Shown piece after piece: positions 46,687 through 59,679 of a stretch of 64,000 bases of DNA (positions within the stretch are counted from its first letter, which is position 1; each line of letters begins with the position of its first letter). Both the position numbers and the translations under genes were made by a program. The stretch is from Ricinus communis (lineage: Eukaryota; Streptophyta; Magnoliopsida; Malpighiales; Euphorbiaceae). The notes under the pieces are model-generated. The model had not been told where the DNA came from. It saw nothing but the letters and a program-made list of their open reading frames with translations, and ran no database searches. The stretch covers positions 12,028,001 through 12,092,000 of the forward strand of contig NC_063256.1 in NCBI RefSeq assembly GCF_019578655.1, read 5' to 3'.

Positions 46687-48279
46687 TCACCTGTTTAAGG
46701 ACTCTACTGTTTCAATTTCAACAGATTTTCCTTTGAGACTAGCAGTGGATATTTCACATTTTGTAAGTAGCTTAGAACCATTGATGATGCTATATTTCTC
46801 TGCTATATCTTTTATCTGTTCATACACTTCTAACATTGTCGGTCTTTGATCTACAACAGGTTGAACACAACTAAATGCAATTTCAAGGAACTGATGAATG
46901 TCATCGTCAAATCCATACCCTGAAACAGATTCATCAATCAGATCATATGAAGTAGAAGAGTGTCTGTCAAAAAGATGACTAACCCATTCACTTGGTGAGT
47001 CACCGTAGCTGTTTGATGAACTAGTACTAGTCATTCTGCTTGAATCCTCCCCAGTAATCAGCTCGAGAAGAACGATTCCAAAGCTATAGACATCCTCCTT
47101 AACGAACGCCATTTCCCAGAATTCAGTATTCTCACTAGAACTCTTAGTTGGAATCATGATTATCGCCTCTCCAAAGTTCGATAACTTAGGCTCGAAACTT
47201 TGATCAAGTAAGATGCATTTTGAGCTTATGTTAAGATGGATTATACGAATGTAGCTACCTTGATGGATCCATGCCAAGCCTCTTGCCAACCCAATGGCAA
47301 TTTTAGCCCTTAAAGGCCAATTCATGACCTGATCTTGCCGATGATGTAGCCAGTCATAAAGTCTACCATTTGGCATATATTTGTAAACCAGAAGCCTTTC
47401 CTTTGACTTTATACAGAATCCGACAATTGGAATTATGTTGATATGTCTTATTGCACCAGGTATCCTTAATTCTGCTATGAACTGCTCATCAAGGAATTGG
47501 GAGTAGTTTAACTTCTTGACTGGAAGGAAATGTCCGCTTGGGAGGGTTGCCTTGAACATTATCCCCATCTTTCCCAATCCAATGATATTCTTTTCACTAA
47601 AGTTGTCTGTGGCATTTCTGAGATCTGTGTAAGGCAATCTTGTGACCACCTTTTGTAACCTAAGAATCTTAGGATGAAAAACTTTCATTTCGTTAGTATT
47701 AAAATACATGCTTCTCTAACCCAATAATTACAAAAAGAAAAGGAAATTGGCAGGCATGCTTATTCAAAATTGTACCAAGTTGAAGCGTCTAGTATGAATA
47801 TAACATTATGAAGTTGATTAGGCCATAGCTTAATTATTTTCACATCAGTAAACAAATGCCTAGTCCCCCAGTGCACGAGTAAAACTTCCTGACACTCTTG
47901 TCCACTTTTAGATGTACTGGATGTACCAAATGAAAGACAACAACTTGAAAACTATTGGAGAAACATGAAATATGAGTACCTCTTTGCCACCATCTTGTAG
48001 ATTATCCACAGTATGGAAATCTGTCACTTGATCAGAGTCTATTATCTTGGTCTTCCTCTTCCTCCTGATCATATTTAGAACCTTACTCCTGATTTTCAAC
48101 AAATTCTTGCTCCTGATCTTGAAATTCATCCAAGCAGGTATGTCACAGGCCATTAAAGCAAATGTCACAGAAACAGCAAAGACTGCATAACCGATCATAA
48201 ACCCCTGCTTGAATTCAAATTTCCAAGGATGATGTTTACAGGATTCTTTCAGGCAAGTGACATAAGTTTCAGTTTCCAT
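46687..48279 (-). CDS. BIR1-like pseudokinase without LRR ectodomain, copy A
   Basis: Exons on the minus strand: 48279-47980 and 47715-46687, joined in phase 0 (GAG|GTACTC donor, GGTTAG|AGA acceptor), for a 442-residue product. Residues 1-10 match the LRR cap start (E-T-Y-V-T-C-L) and then jump to the juxtamembrane part; a transmembrane stretch follows (G-Y-A-V-F-A-V-S-V-T-F-A-L-M), then basic residues. The kinase-like domain (from about residue 125) has the Gly-rich loop G-L-G-K-M-G, the Lys of V-K-K-L and a Glu in A-E-L, but H-L-N replaces HRD, N-F-G replaces DFG, and the stretch to E-D-V-Y-S-F-G lacks the APE region. Leader-like codons (F-L-L-T-F-F-L-S-L-L) lie upstream in frame with no ATG. 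Relatives include BIR1 and BIR2, regulators of BAK1 complexes. It may be expressed or may be a well-kept pseudogene. Confidence 0.6.
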
Positions 48280-49286
48280 ACTTGGAATAAAAGTACACAG
48301 TAATGACAAAAAGAAGGTAAGCAGAAAAATATTGTGTAAATTTAGCAGAAAATCTTAATTAAAGATGCTACCAACAGAAAAACTTGCAAAAGAAAAATGG
48401 ATGGAAAGGCCAGCAGAGAGCTGGTTTTAAAAGGAAAGATATATTTCTGCAGACAATTGAGAATTTAGAACATCTTGAATTGAAGGAGTTGGTTCTTCTC
48501 TTCAAGTCAGGGATTCTAAATGACACAATTACAAACAAAGTCAAGGTAGCTACCCTACCACAGGTGGAAAAGCAAAGTCAAGCTAGTCTACTACTGCATA
48601 CAGAAACCAAAGTCTACAAGTAAAGAGATAGGAAGGTCCATTGAACGCTGAGTGTAAACCTCAAAACAAGGTTGTATCTGACCCTTAATAGCTACCAGCA
48701 ACATAATGAAAACAGATGGAAATGGATTGTAAATTTCCAAGTAATTCTGAGAAGCTCTCCTGATGGTTAAGTTTCGTTTTAAATAAATGCTGTTCTTTTT
48801 TTTCATAGAATAGAAAGCAGCCGTTACTGTATTGCTTATGGAATACTTTTATTTTATGATGTTCAGAGTTTACTTCAGCTAGCGACTATACTTGTGGTGG
48901 AAGGTACGGCAAGACTGCTGCCTCTATTTGTCTCTATTCTCTTCATTTAATCTTAAGGCAGGCTTCTTGAATGGGGACTCTTCATATATATTAACGACCT
49001 ATTTTTAGTGAAACATTTGCTTAAAACAATATATAGTTGGTTGCAGAACACTAATGTAGCAGTGATATTTAAAAAATGAACTACGAACATACCCACCAGG
49101 CAGGACTCAGAAGCCTGATACGAAAACTTAAATATGGACCTTAAACTACACTCAGAAACATAGTTATGCTCAAAGGTCATTATACATTTATTACCATGAA
49201 AAAGCATGATACTGATGATCATTACCAAAGTGAATAATATTGAAGGAAAAGTAAGAGCTGGACAGAAATTTGCTCTGTTATATTAG
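48280..49286. other. Spacer upstream of copy A
   Basis: No gene recognised. Open frames at 48384-48623 and 48953-49228 have no domain. The part next to 49286 would be the original downstream flank of copy B, separated from it by the copia insertion. Confidence 0.5.
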
Positions 49287-49633
49287 TGTGGAGAAGATGA
49301 AAATGTGATATTGTTATTTGATCTATGATGAAGTGTACAATTATGTATTCTGAGATTTACAAGTTTATGTGATGCCTATATAGACAAGTGATGAATAACG
49401 GTAATATTGATGCTTGATTCTCTCCTATTCTCCTATGTAAACGTTCCTTTCTTGTTAGGGATAGGTAGAAGTGACCTTTCTTCCTTAGGGAAGAAAGATT
49501 GCTCCCTTTCCCTTAATTCCAGGCCTATGATGAAGTGTCTGTATAGCTTTTTACTGTACAATCCTAAGGCCTAGACCGCTGGGTATTACTCCTTGGTCCC
49601 TGTGTTTGTTGTCCAGGTTCTGTATCCTCAACA
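49287..49633 (-). repeat. 3' LTR of copia 1
   Basis: 347 bp, TG...CA ends. It lacks the 27-bp tandem duplication of its partner LTR. Confidence 0.95.
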
Positions 49634-49639
49634 CTCCCC

Positions 49640-52600
49640 CTCAAGGTGGGTTCCAACAAATTAATTGAACCTATCTTGCTAAGGAGTTTCTAGTGACTTG
49701 CTTTATCCAAAGCCTTTGTAAATATATCTGTCAATTGTTCATGGCTTTTGACAAATGGGGTTACAATTTCTCCTTATTGAACTTTCTCTCTTATGAAGCG
49801 ACAATCAATTTCTATGTGCTTGGTTCATTCGTGAAAAACAGGATTTGATGCGATGTGTCTGGCTGCTTGGTTGTCGCAGTACATTTCCATCGGTCCTTTG
49901 CATTCTATGCCCATGTCACTAAGCATTTGTTTAATCCAAATAAACTCGCTAGCCGTAGATGCCATGGCTCGATACTCGGCTTCAGCGCTGGACCTTGCGG
50001 TTACTGTTTGCTTCTTGCTTTTCCAGGTTACTAGGTTTCCCCTGACGAAGGTACAGAATCCTGATGTTGACTTTCTGTCACAGCCTCCCGCCCAATCTGC
50101 ATCAGAGAACCCTGTAATAGTATTAGCATTATGGTTATTTTTCATCCAAATACCTTGGCCTGGGATGCTCTTAAGATATCTGAGGATTCTATCAATTGCG
50201 TCTAAATGGGAAGTATGGGGAGCATGCATGAATTGGCTAACCATACTGACTGCATAACTGATATCAAGTCTGGTGACGATTAAATAAATCAGTTTTCCTA
50301 CTAGACGTTGGTAGTGACCTATGTCATCTAGGGGTTCACCATCCTCTAAGTTGAGTTTTGTCTTAGTTTCCATCGGGGTACTTATGGGTTTGGCTCCTAT
50401 TTTTCTTGTTTTCTTTAGCAAATCAAGGGCGTACTTTCTTTGAGATAGGAATAGACCTTTATGAGATTTGACTATTTTTATTCCGAGAAAGTAGGACAAT
50501 TGACCAAGATCCTTGATGTCAAATTCTCTTTTTAATTTCTGTTTCACTTCTTCAATCTCCTTATTATTGTTGCCTGTTATAATAATATCATCCACATATA
50601 CTAGGATGACGATTATATATGTGTGAGTGTGTTTAATGAACATAGAGGAATCAGAAGCATATTTGCTGAAATTAATTCGTTATAGAAAATGGCTTAGCTT
50701 GGCATATCATGCTCTTGGTGATTGTTTCAATCCGTAGATCGCCTTTTTTAGCTTACATACTAGGGATAGATCAGAGGTAGATTTGTGACCTAGAGGGAGA
50801 GTCATGTACACCTCTTCTTCTAGAGACCCTTGAAGGAATGCGTTCTTAACATCCATCTGAAATAAGCTCCACCCTGAGTTAGTAGTAACAAACAGTAAAA
50901 TATGAACAGTGCTCATTTTAGCTACAGGTGTGAAGGTTTTTTGGTAATCTACTCAATAAGTCTGGGTGAAACCTTTTGCTACTAACCGAGCTTTATACCT
51001 TTCAATTGTTTCGTCATATTTGTATTTGATTTTATACACCCATTTACAGCTAACCGGTTTTTTATCTGGTGGTAGGGTGACAAGATCCCAGGTGTCATCT
51101 TTCTCTAAAGCCTGGAGTTCCTCCTTCATAGCCTTACGCCAACTGGGGTTGGTGTTAGCCTCACAGAAAGAGGTGGGCTTAGTGTGTGATGTGAGATTGC
51201 TTAGATATGCTCTATATGAACTTGTTACAAAATTATAATTAATGAAGTGGTGAATAGGATACGATACCATGTGGAACACATAGTCCTTTAGCTTGGTAGG
51301 AGGTCTGGTTGGTCGAGATTATCTACGTAAGGCAATTTCTTCTGCTTGTGGCTCATTTTCCCCCCTGAAGAAGTTGCCACGGGAACGACATTATCTCCCC
51401 TTGAAGGGGAGGCCTCGGTAGTTGTGTATGGAATCTGCTCGCTCTCGGATGGAGGATTCTAGACTGAACTGTTAAAAAAGAAAGGGTAATCTGGAAATAA
51501 CAAAGTAGAAGACCTAGAAGCGGTGTTAGACTCGGTGGTGAAATATGGTGTACTTTCATCAAATGACACAAAAGGATCATAACATTTATACCCTTTTTTT
51601 TTTCAGAGGAGTACCTTAGGACACGGTTTTCACAGAACTCTTGTCAAGTTTATGGTGACGTCTAATGTAGACAAAGGTAGTGCACCAAAAGACTCGAATA
51701 TGCCCTAATTCTAGCTTTCTACCCTTGAGGATTTCTAGAGGAATGAGATTTTTAAGAGTGGGGCTAGGTAAGTGATTGATGAGGTAGGCAGCAGTGAGAA
51801 GGGCATCCGACCAAAACATATGAGGAACATTATTTTGAAAGAGAATTGATCTTGTGACTTCGAGGAGATGACAGTTTTTTCTTTCAAAAACACCGTTTTG
51901 TTTGGGAGTATAAATACAAGTGGTTTTGATGTAAAATTCCCTTGGTAGAGAAAAAGTCAGAGAAATTTTTATTGATATATTCAGTGCCATTATCTGATCG
52001 AAAAATTTTAATTTTGGCATTATACTGATTTTGAATAAAGTGAAAAAAATTTTGAAAGCAAGAAAACACTTCAGTTTTGCCTTTTAATAAGTAGACCCAA
52101 GTGGTACAAGAGTACTCATCAATAAACTTGACAAAATATCGAAAGTGATTGTAAGAGGTAACGAGGGCAGGTCCCCAAACATTATAGTGAATTAAATCAA
52201 ACATTTTTTCTAATATAGTAGAGGAAAAAAGGAAAAGGTAATCTGGTAGGCTTTGAAAATTTGCAAATGTCACAACAACTAGAATCTATTTTTAGACAAA
52301 ACAATTGATTTAAAACTTTATCGACCGGATGCCCAAATCGCCTATGCATGAACATTCTGTGATTGACTGAACTGGTTGAGACTAGACACTGGTTGGTAGA
52401 TTCTGTGAGATTATACAATCCATTTTCAAGGTATCCTTCACTAATCGTCTTCCCGGTGATGCGATCCTGAAATATCATAATAGATGGTGAGAAAATAACA
52501 TTACAATTTAAAGTCCGAGTTATTTTACCAACAGATAATAAATATAGATCTAGAGTTAGGTAATAGAAGAATATTATGTGTTGTATTATTATTAAAAAAA

Positions 52601-52760
52601 TTAGAAGAGCCAAAACTAGAAATTTTGACTCGATCTCCATTTGCAACGATCACATGTTGAGAATCGATATGTACAAAATTGTGTAATTTTGTTGGATCTC
52701 AAGTCATGTGATCGGTTGCACCAGAGTCAATAATCCATGTTGAAGAATTTCTTAAAGATT
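49640..52760 (-). pseudogene. Copia 1 pol: protease, integrase, reverse transcriptase, RNase H
   Basis: In minus-strand order: protease D-S-G-A-T-D-H at about 52715; gag-pre-integrase with H-R-R-F-G-H and paired C-D-I-C; integrase with V-W-G-P and D-N-G-T-E-Y (52273-51884) and S-D-A-L-L-T-A-A-Y-L-I-N (52020-51616); reverse transcriptase with C-K-W-V-Y-K-I-K (51279-50953), M-D-V-K-N-A-F-L-Q-G near 50860, Y-V-D-D-I-I near 50600; RNase H with S-D-A-D-W-A-G and A-E-A-E-Y-R-A. The frame is broken at least five times, though the 50643-49825 block is open. Stops and frame changes make it unlikely to be active. Confidence 0.9.
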
Positions 52761-53016
52761 TTTGTAATTTTGGGATACTAAACCTGACCCATGGGACTGC
52801 TGAAGCTGTAAAATGGACTGAAGTTGGGAAATCATTTGAGAAATTTGGCAATTTTCTTTTGGACCGGATTCGGGTCGGGTCGGTTGATTGGGCGGATTTA
52901 AATCCGGGTTGGCCTATGGGCTGCTATTGGGCTGGGCCGGGTTACTGGGCTCGGGTCGGATGTAAATAGCAGTATCGGGTCGGGTTGAATTAAAAGGATC
53001 CGAACCGCTGGATGCA

Positions 53017-53937
53017 TCATAACCCCTTAGGGTTAGACGCGTTCGTTATGCCCACGCCGCCAAACCTCATTTCTCTTCTTCTCTCGTCCCTTTCACGCCT
53101 CTCTCCATTTCTCCCTCGCTCACCTCGGCTGAGAGCCGGCCGAAGGTATGGGTGGAGATGCCAGCAGCGCTCGTGGGAGTGACTCTGCTTCTTGCAGTGG
53201 TCACACCTATCAATGCTGACAGGCATCACCCTCACCTAAGCTGTCTCTCGCGAGTGCGAAGCGAATGCTCTGTTTTCTGTTCCTTGGTTGCTTACTGTCC
53301 CCATGGCCACACGTCTAGTCTCCTCTTGTTGAATGAGGGCTATGATCGTGTTGAGCCTGGGGAGGTCGCTGGACAACAGAATCTGTGACCTAAGCGCCTC
53401 ATAGCTTGAATCAAGCCCTCCCAAGTAAGTAAAGACTAAGTCCTGCTTTGCTCTCTTCCTCGCTTTCTCTAGGTCCGTTGTGGGTGGGAGGTAGCTTTGA
53501 AGTTCCTTCCACCGAGTCAATACTTCGATTGCGTAACTCGCGTTGGACCGAGTTCTCAGTTTTATCCGTGCTAGCTCTTGTTTCAGATTCAAAATATGAG
53601 CATAGTTTTGCTCCTGTCCGTATAATTTTTTTATTTTTTCCCATACTGCCTGTGATGATGTCACTAGCATGCACAATCTGGCAATCTGAGGCTCCATCGT
53701 GTTGGTAAGGAGAGACATGACCATATGGTCAGTCGTCTGTAATTCTTCGATTGCCTCAATTTTCTCCTTTAATGGTTTATTAGGATTGTTTATTTGTGGT
53801 TTGCTTCGGGTTCCTGTGATGAACCCTAGCTTCTTCCTGCAACTGAGGCTGATATAAACTGCCCTTGACCATTCGAAGTAGTTTTGGTTGCTTTTTAACA
53901 CAATATTGGTTAATTTGGTAAGATCGTTGGAAGCCAT
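53017..53937 (-). pseudogene. Copia 1 gag
   Basis: A frame of about 230 codons runs from ATG at 53937 (M-A-S-N-D-L) to 53236. It includes the copia gag (UBN2/Retrotran_gag) pattern: N-Y-F-E-W-S-R-A, A-R-L-C-M-L and L-G-G-L-D-S-S-Y-E-A-L. After that stop a further frame holds the zinc knuckle C-D-H-C-K-K-Q-S-H-S-H-E-R-C-W-H-L-H-P and then a G+C-rich low-complexity part. Product would be the structural shell protein. Confidence 0.85.
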
Positions 53938-54001
53938 GATGAAAAGATTTTGATTGTTTGATTGGGCAGATGATGACAGGATCAATCCTACTCTAATACC
54001 G

Positions 54002-54375
54002 TGTGGAGAAGATGAAAATGTGATATTGTTATTTGATCTATGATGAAGTGTACAATTCTGTATTCTGAGATTTATAAGTTTATGTGATGCCTATATATAC
54101 AAGTAATGAATAACGGTAACATTGATGCTTGATTCTCTCCTATTCTCCTATGTCAACGTTTCTTTCTTGTTAGGGATAGGTAGAAGTGACCTTTCTTCCT
54201 TAGGGAAGAAAGGTTGCTCCCTTTCCCTTAATTCTAGGCCTGTGATGAAGTGTTTGTACAGCTTTTTGCTATACAGGCCTTTGTATAGCTTTTTGTTGTA
54301 CAGTCCTGAGGTCTGGACCGTTGGGTATTACTCCTTGGTCCCTGTGTTTGTTGTCCAGGTTCTGTATCCTCAACA
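54002..54375 (-). repeat. 5' LTR of copia 1, with a 27-bp tandem duplication
   Basis: 374 bp, 27 bp longer than its partner. The extra length is a tandem duplication of a unit that contains TTTGTAYAGCTTTTTG at about 54255-54308. Confidence 0.9.
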
Positions 54376-56362
54376 ATTAGGCTTCAGCTATTTCAATCTC
54401 ATTAGCTCTGCCTTCAAGACTAAAATTGGTCGTTTCAGGTTGCATTAGTTGCTCACAATCATCAATTAGGCCATATCTCTCTGCTATATGTCTTATCCCT
54501 TCGTATACCTAGCGTATGGTTGGTCTTTGATCTGGAATGGATTGAGTGCATCTAAATGCAATTTTAAGAAACTCAGACATCTGGGCATCAAATCCTTGCC
54601 CGATCAAAGATTTATCAATCATATCATAGAAGTTAGAAGAACTGTTCAAAAGATGATTTAACCATTCATCCTGAAACCCATCACAATTTGTTAATGAACA
54701 AGTCATTTTGCTTCTATCATTGCTCATGATCAGCTCCAGAAGTATAACTCCAAAGCTAAGGACATCCTCCTTAATAAATGGCTCTTCCCAGAATTTAACA
54801 GTCACAGAAGAAACATCTTTAGAACATAATATCATTGCCTCCTCGAAATTGGATAGTTTAGGCTTGAAATTCTCATCAAGCAAAATGCACTTTGAGCTTA
54901 TGTTAAGATGGATTATCAGCATATTACTGTCATGATGTAACCATGCCAAGCCTCCCGCTAAACCAACGACAATTTTAACTCTCACAGGCCATTCCATGAC
55001 TTTTGCTTCGCCTTCAAGAGGATATAACCAATCATAAAGGTTTCCATTAGGCATATATTTGTAGACAAGCAAGTTCTCTTTCATTTTTTTGCAGAACCCC
55101 AAAAGTGGAAGTAAGCTGATGTGCTTTAATGTACCAAGTATCTTAAATTCTGATGCAAATCACTCTCCAAGGGAGCAGGAGTTATGCAACTTCTTCACTC
55201 TAAGGAAATGCCCATTAGGGAATGTTGCCTTGTACATTATTCCTATCTTTCCCGTCCCAATTATATTACTTTCACTAAAATTATTTGTTGCTTTTTTAAG
55301 ATCTGGGTAGTGCAATCTTGTGACCATCTGCTCTAAATTATAAATCTAACAAGAGAATTTCACTTCATTAGTATATAAAGAACACACCTTCACCCATCTT
55401 ATATATCTAAAATGGAAAAACAACTTGAAGTAAAAATTGGGCACACAACTTGAATCTTGTAATGGACTATTTATCTAATATAGATGTAACAAAATCACAG
55501 AATAAAATTGAAACATATTAATCTTTAATTTATATGATTTTTAAATATAATATATAAAGTGAAAACATAGAAAAATAAAAAGTAAATTCAGATTTTAACA
55601 AAATTGATCAGACCAATTGTTTTAATTATATGCTTCTCCAATAAAGGTTCAATAATGGAAGTGAAAATGAAGCAGTTGTAATTAAAATCATAGTGATAGA
55701 GTACCTTGTTTTGCCGTAGAATTTCTACAGTAGACAAACTAACTACTCGGTCGATTTGTATCTTTTTCTTCCTCTTCATCATTGATATTAGCATTGCTGC
55801 TATTGTGATCATGGTACTCCTCTTCCCTGTGTTCAGCCATGGCACAAAGTACGACACATACAGAACTACAACTGAAACTGCAGAGATCGCATAGCCAACC
55901 GCAAACCCACTTTTGACTACAGAAAGAAATTTGCTTTGATCATCGCTGCATCTTTCCAGAGGCCCTCCATAGAGTCCAATATTATTATCATAGATTTCAA
56001 CTGGAAAATTAGCTTCCGCAAAGGTTGGCACTAGCCCTGACAATAGATTATTAGCGACATTAAAGGTTTTCAGCCGCTTGAGCTCACCAATTTGCTGTGG
56101 AATATGTCCTGTTAGACTGTTGAGTTCTAGGTTGAGGACGTTTATAAGAGAGCAATTGGCAATGGTTGATGGGATTTTACCGAAAAATTTGTTCGAGGAT
56201 AGATCAAGGAACGTACCATATGGTAGTATCTTTTCAATGTCAAATGGAATTGGTCCCTGAAGCTCATTATTGGAAAGGTCCAAGCCTGTTAAGCTTGTGC
56301 ACTTTTGAATCCCACGAGGGAACTAGCCCTTGAGCCCTATGCCAGTGTCAAGATTTGGGAGA

Positions 56363-56486
56363 GAAAAGAGTTTTTATTTTTTCTTAAACATGTTTTCTTA
56401 CAATGTTTGCTATATACACAAAAAACCATTACACTAGCTTTACACGTGTCTAGCTCTTATTGGTTACCATACATATTCTATTAGCC
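56363..56486 (-). repeat. 3' LTR of copia 2
   Basis: About 124 bp, matching the copy at 61636-61759 with few differences. The outer end may extend a few bases into CTCTCCCAAATC. Confidence 0.8.
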
Positions 56487-56489
56487 CCC

Positions 56490-59400
56490 CTCAAGTTGGA
56501 GCATACAGATTTTGGATGCCCAACTTGGAAATGGAAGCTTGGAATAGAGTTGTAGGAAAAGGCTTTGTAAAGGAATCAACCAGTTGTTTTGATGAAGGGA
56601 CTGGCATAAGATTGATGATTCCATGTTGAATTTTCTCTCGGATGAGGTGGCAACCGATTTCTATATGCTTGGTCCTCGCATGACATACAGGATTCTCGGT
56701 AATTCTGATGGCAGACAAGTTGTCACAATACAGATTTGCTGGAGAAAAGGAGAGCTGTAAATCCTGAAGGAGAAAGTGAAGCCATTGTATCTCACATGTC
56801 ACTACAGCTATAGCTCTATATTCAGTTGTTTGTTATTTCTTTGACTTCCATGAGATCAATGTGAACCAAGAAAAACACATAATCCAGTGATGGACTTTCA
56901 GCAATCAGCGCATAAAGCCCAATCAGAATCACTGAAAGCTTTAAGCCGAAGATTACCTGTTGCTAGGAAAAGTAAGCCTTATCCTGGAGTCCCTTTCAAA
57001 TACCGGAGAACTCTATGAGCTGAGGTCAAATGAATATCTGTAGGGGCTTGAAGGAACTGAGATAACTGTTGTACTGCATATGCTATGTTAGGCCTAATAT
57101 GGGTTAGGTACAACAGCTTGCCAACTAGACTTCTGTATGCTGTAATCTCTTTGAGAACCTGCCCCTTTGTTCTAGATAATTTCTCAGTGGATGCTATCAG
57201 CGTCAGTACTGGTTTTGCTCCGAGAAAATCACTCTCTTGCAAAAGGTCTAAAGTATATTTTCTCTGGCATAGATTAATACTGGTTTTAGACCTGGCAACC
57301 TTTAATCCAAGAAAAAATTTTAGTTCTCCAAGATCCTTAATTTGAAAAGTATCATGCAGGAATCTTTTTATCTTTACAATTTTTGTCATGTCCGAACTTG
57401 CTAAGACAATATCATCCACATAGATAGCTAAGACAATGAAATTTGATCCAGTACCTTTGGTAAAGAGAGAGGAGTCTAATGCAGCCTGTTTAAACTTCTG
57501 AGTATGTAATGCAACAGTTAGCTTTTCATTCCATTACCTGCTTACTTGTTTCAATCCATACAAGCTCTTCTTTAGTTTGCAAACTGTATTGGTCTACGTA
57601 GGTTGAAAACCAGGGGGCAAATCCATGTAGATCTCCTCTTGTAAGCCACCATGCAAAAAGGCGTTGTTGATATCAAGTTGACAAAGGTTCTAGTCCTTTG
57701 CAGCAACTACGGCCATAAGAGTTCTAATTATGGTGATCTTTGCTATAGGACTAAATGTATCGAGAAAGTTAATTCCAGACCTTTGAGTGTATCCCTTAGC
57801 CACAAGCCTTGCTTTATATCTTTCTAGAGTTCCATCAGCTTCAAGCTTTGTTTTATACACTCATTTACAACCAATAGTCTGCTTGCCCTTGGGTAAAGGA
57901 ACTAATTCCCAGGTATTACTTTCTTCTAAAGCAGCTATTTCTTCAGCCATTGCTTGTTTCCAACAAGTATGTGAGATTGCCTGATTATAATGTTTTGGTT
58001 CAGGTAATATTGATATATTACATATATAGGACTGGTACTGAGGTGAGATCTTTTCATAAGATAGAACTTGAGAAATACGATGTGGTGTGGTTCTAGGTTT
58101 GGGCAAAAAAACTTCAAAATCATGAAATTTTGATGGTAGGTGAATATTTCTAGTAGGTCTGGGAGAGGGTTAAGGAATAGTACCTGAATTAATTAGAAGA
58201 GACTGTATTTCAGCAGTAGATGAATGGAGTGGATTAACTGTGTGTGAATCTGCCCTTTTGAAATCTTCAAGTAAACTTTCATTTTGATAAACAGGAATAA
58301 GAACATCATTGGATGGTATTGTAGCAAAAATCTCTTTAAACAGGAACTTGTTTTCTATAAACATTACATATCTAGAAACAAAAATGCTTTTATCCTCTAA
58401 ATTGTATACTCTGTAACCTTTAGTGTTTTTAGGAAAACTAATGAAAACACACTTGATTGATGCATTTTTGTCGTAGGATGAGGTAAAACTGAAGCAAATG
58501 CTAAATAACCAAAGACTTTGAGCTGATCATAAGAAGGTTTGACCTTAAAAATGATCTTAAAAGGAGTAGACTGGTTTAAAACTGGTGTTGGGGTCCTGTT
58601 AATTAAAAAGCTAGCATGCAGGACACAATCAATCCAAAAACAAAGAGGGAGATTGGCTTGAATCCTTAAACTCCATGCAACAGAGAGAATATGCTGGTGT
58701 TTTCTCTCAATAATACTATTTTATTGAGGTGTATAGGTACAGGAAGTTTGGTGAACAATCTCTTTTGATTTGTAAAAATCGGTCATTTCAAATTCTTTCC
58801 CGTTATCTGTTCTAAAGCATTTAATCTTGAGTGAGAACTGAGTTTCAACAAGATGGTAAAAATTAATGATTAAATGTCGAGCTTCTGACTTAAGCTTCAT
58901 AGGGTAAATTCATAGGAATCTGCTCTTGTCATCAGCTACAGTTAAAAAATATGAATGACCATATATACTTTTGACAGGAAAGGGGCCCCAAATGTCTAAA
59001 TGAACAAGATCAAAAATTGAAGTAGAAAAAGAATTGCTAACAGGAAAAGTGGGCCTTTTTTGTTTAGCCAAATGACAAACTTCACATTCAAAGAAATTAT
59101 CATTAATCACAGTATTATGAAACTTATCAAGAGATTTCCTTACTTATTTAGAAGGGTGGCCTAGTCTGTTATGCCACAGAGTAAAAGCAACGACATTACA
59201 ACTAACAGGAAATGAATTTAAGAACTTCTCACTATCTTCTTGTTGTAAAAGCTGATACAATCCATTCACTTGCTTAGCTATACCAGTCATCTTCTAAAGT
59301 TTCATGTCTTCAATATAACAAAATTTGGAAGAAAAAAATAAGAGAATAAAGGTTGTTTTGGGTTAACTGCAAAGTAGAGATAAGATTAAAAGCAAAGTTT

Positions 59401-59590
59401 GGTATGTAGAAAACCCTATGAAGAATCAAAGAGGGTGATAATTCTACAGTGCCTATACATGTAACCTAAACTAATTCATTATTAGGCAACTTCAAATATT
59501 TTTCAAGAACTTTGTAATGCCTTTTGAAAAAACCGAGAGAAATAGTAATGTGATTGGTAGCTCCTGAATCTACAATCCATTTCCTATTGT
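56490..59590 (-). pseudogene. Copia 2 pol: protease, integrase, reverse transcriptase, RNase H
   Basis: In minus-strand order: protease D-S-G-A-T-N-H near 59565; gag-pre-integrase and integrase with C-E-V-C-H-L-A-K-Q-K-R, H-L-D-I-W-G-P (59110-58910); reverse transcriptase with W-K-Q-A-M-A-E-E (58106-57861), Y-K-A-R-L-V-A-K-G near 57810, [10 protein letters not shown] near 57670 and Y-V-D-D-I-V-L at about 57415; RNase H tail with L-Y-C-D-N-L-S-A-I and T-K-H-I-E (56802-56491). Frames are broken in many places. It is a different copia family from copia 1. Confidence 0.85.
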
Positions 59591-59679
59591 GGAATTGCTT
59601 ATAACAACATAAGGCAGTACCTTTTTTAGTAATAGGATCGAAGACAGAGGATAAAGCATTAATCTGAGAGTTGGCTGCA

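Larger units (their letters stand above)
49287..54375 (-). mobile_element. Ty1-copia retrotransposon 1, complete with LTRs
   Basis: Two LTRs (49287-49633 and 54002-54375) enclose gag and pol on the minus strand. Each starts TGTGGAGAAG and ends CCTCAACA. A perfect 5-bp duplication, ATTAG, lies at 49282-49286 and 54376-54380. A polypurine tract (GAGGGGGAG on the minus strand) borders the 49634 end, and a primer-binding site close to the initiator-Met tRNA pattern (GGTATTAGAG) follows the other LTR. LTRs differ by roughly 19 substitutions by eye (about 5%) plus a 27-bp duplication, so the insertion is not recent. Coding frames contain stops. Confidence 0.95.

Noticed and set aside
49853..50257. 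134-codon frame on the plus strand
   Set aside because: It is antisense to the copia 1 RNase H and reverse transcriptase.
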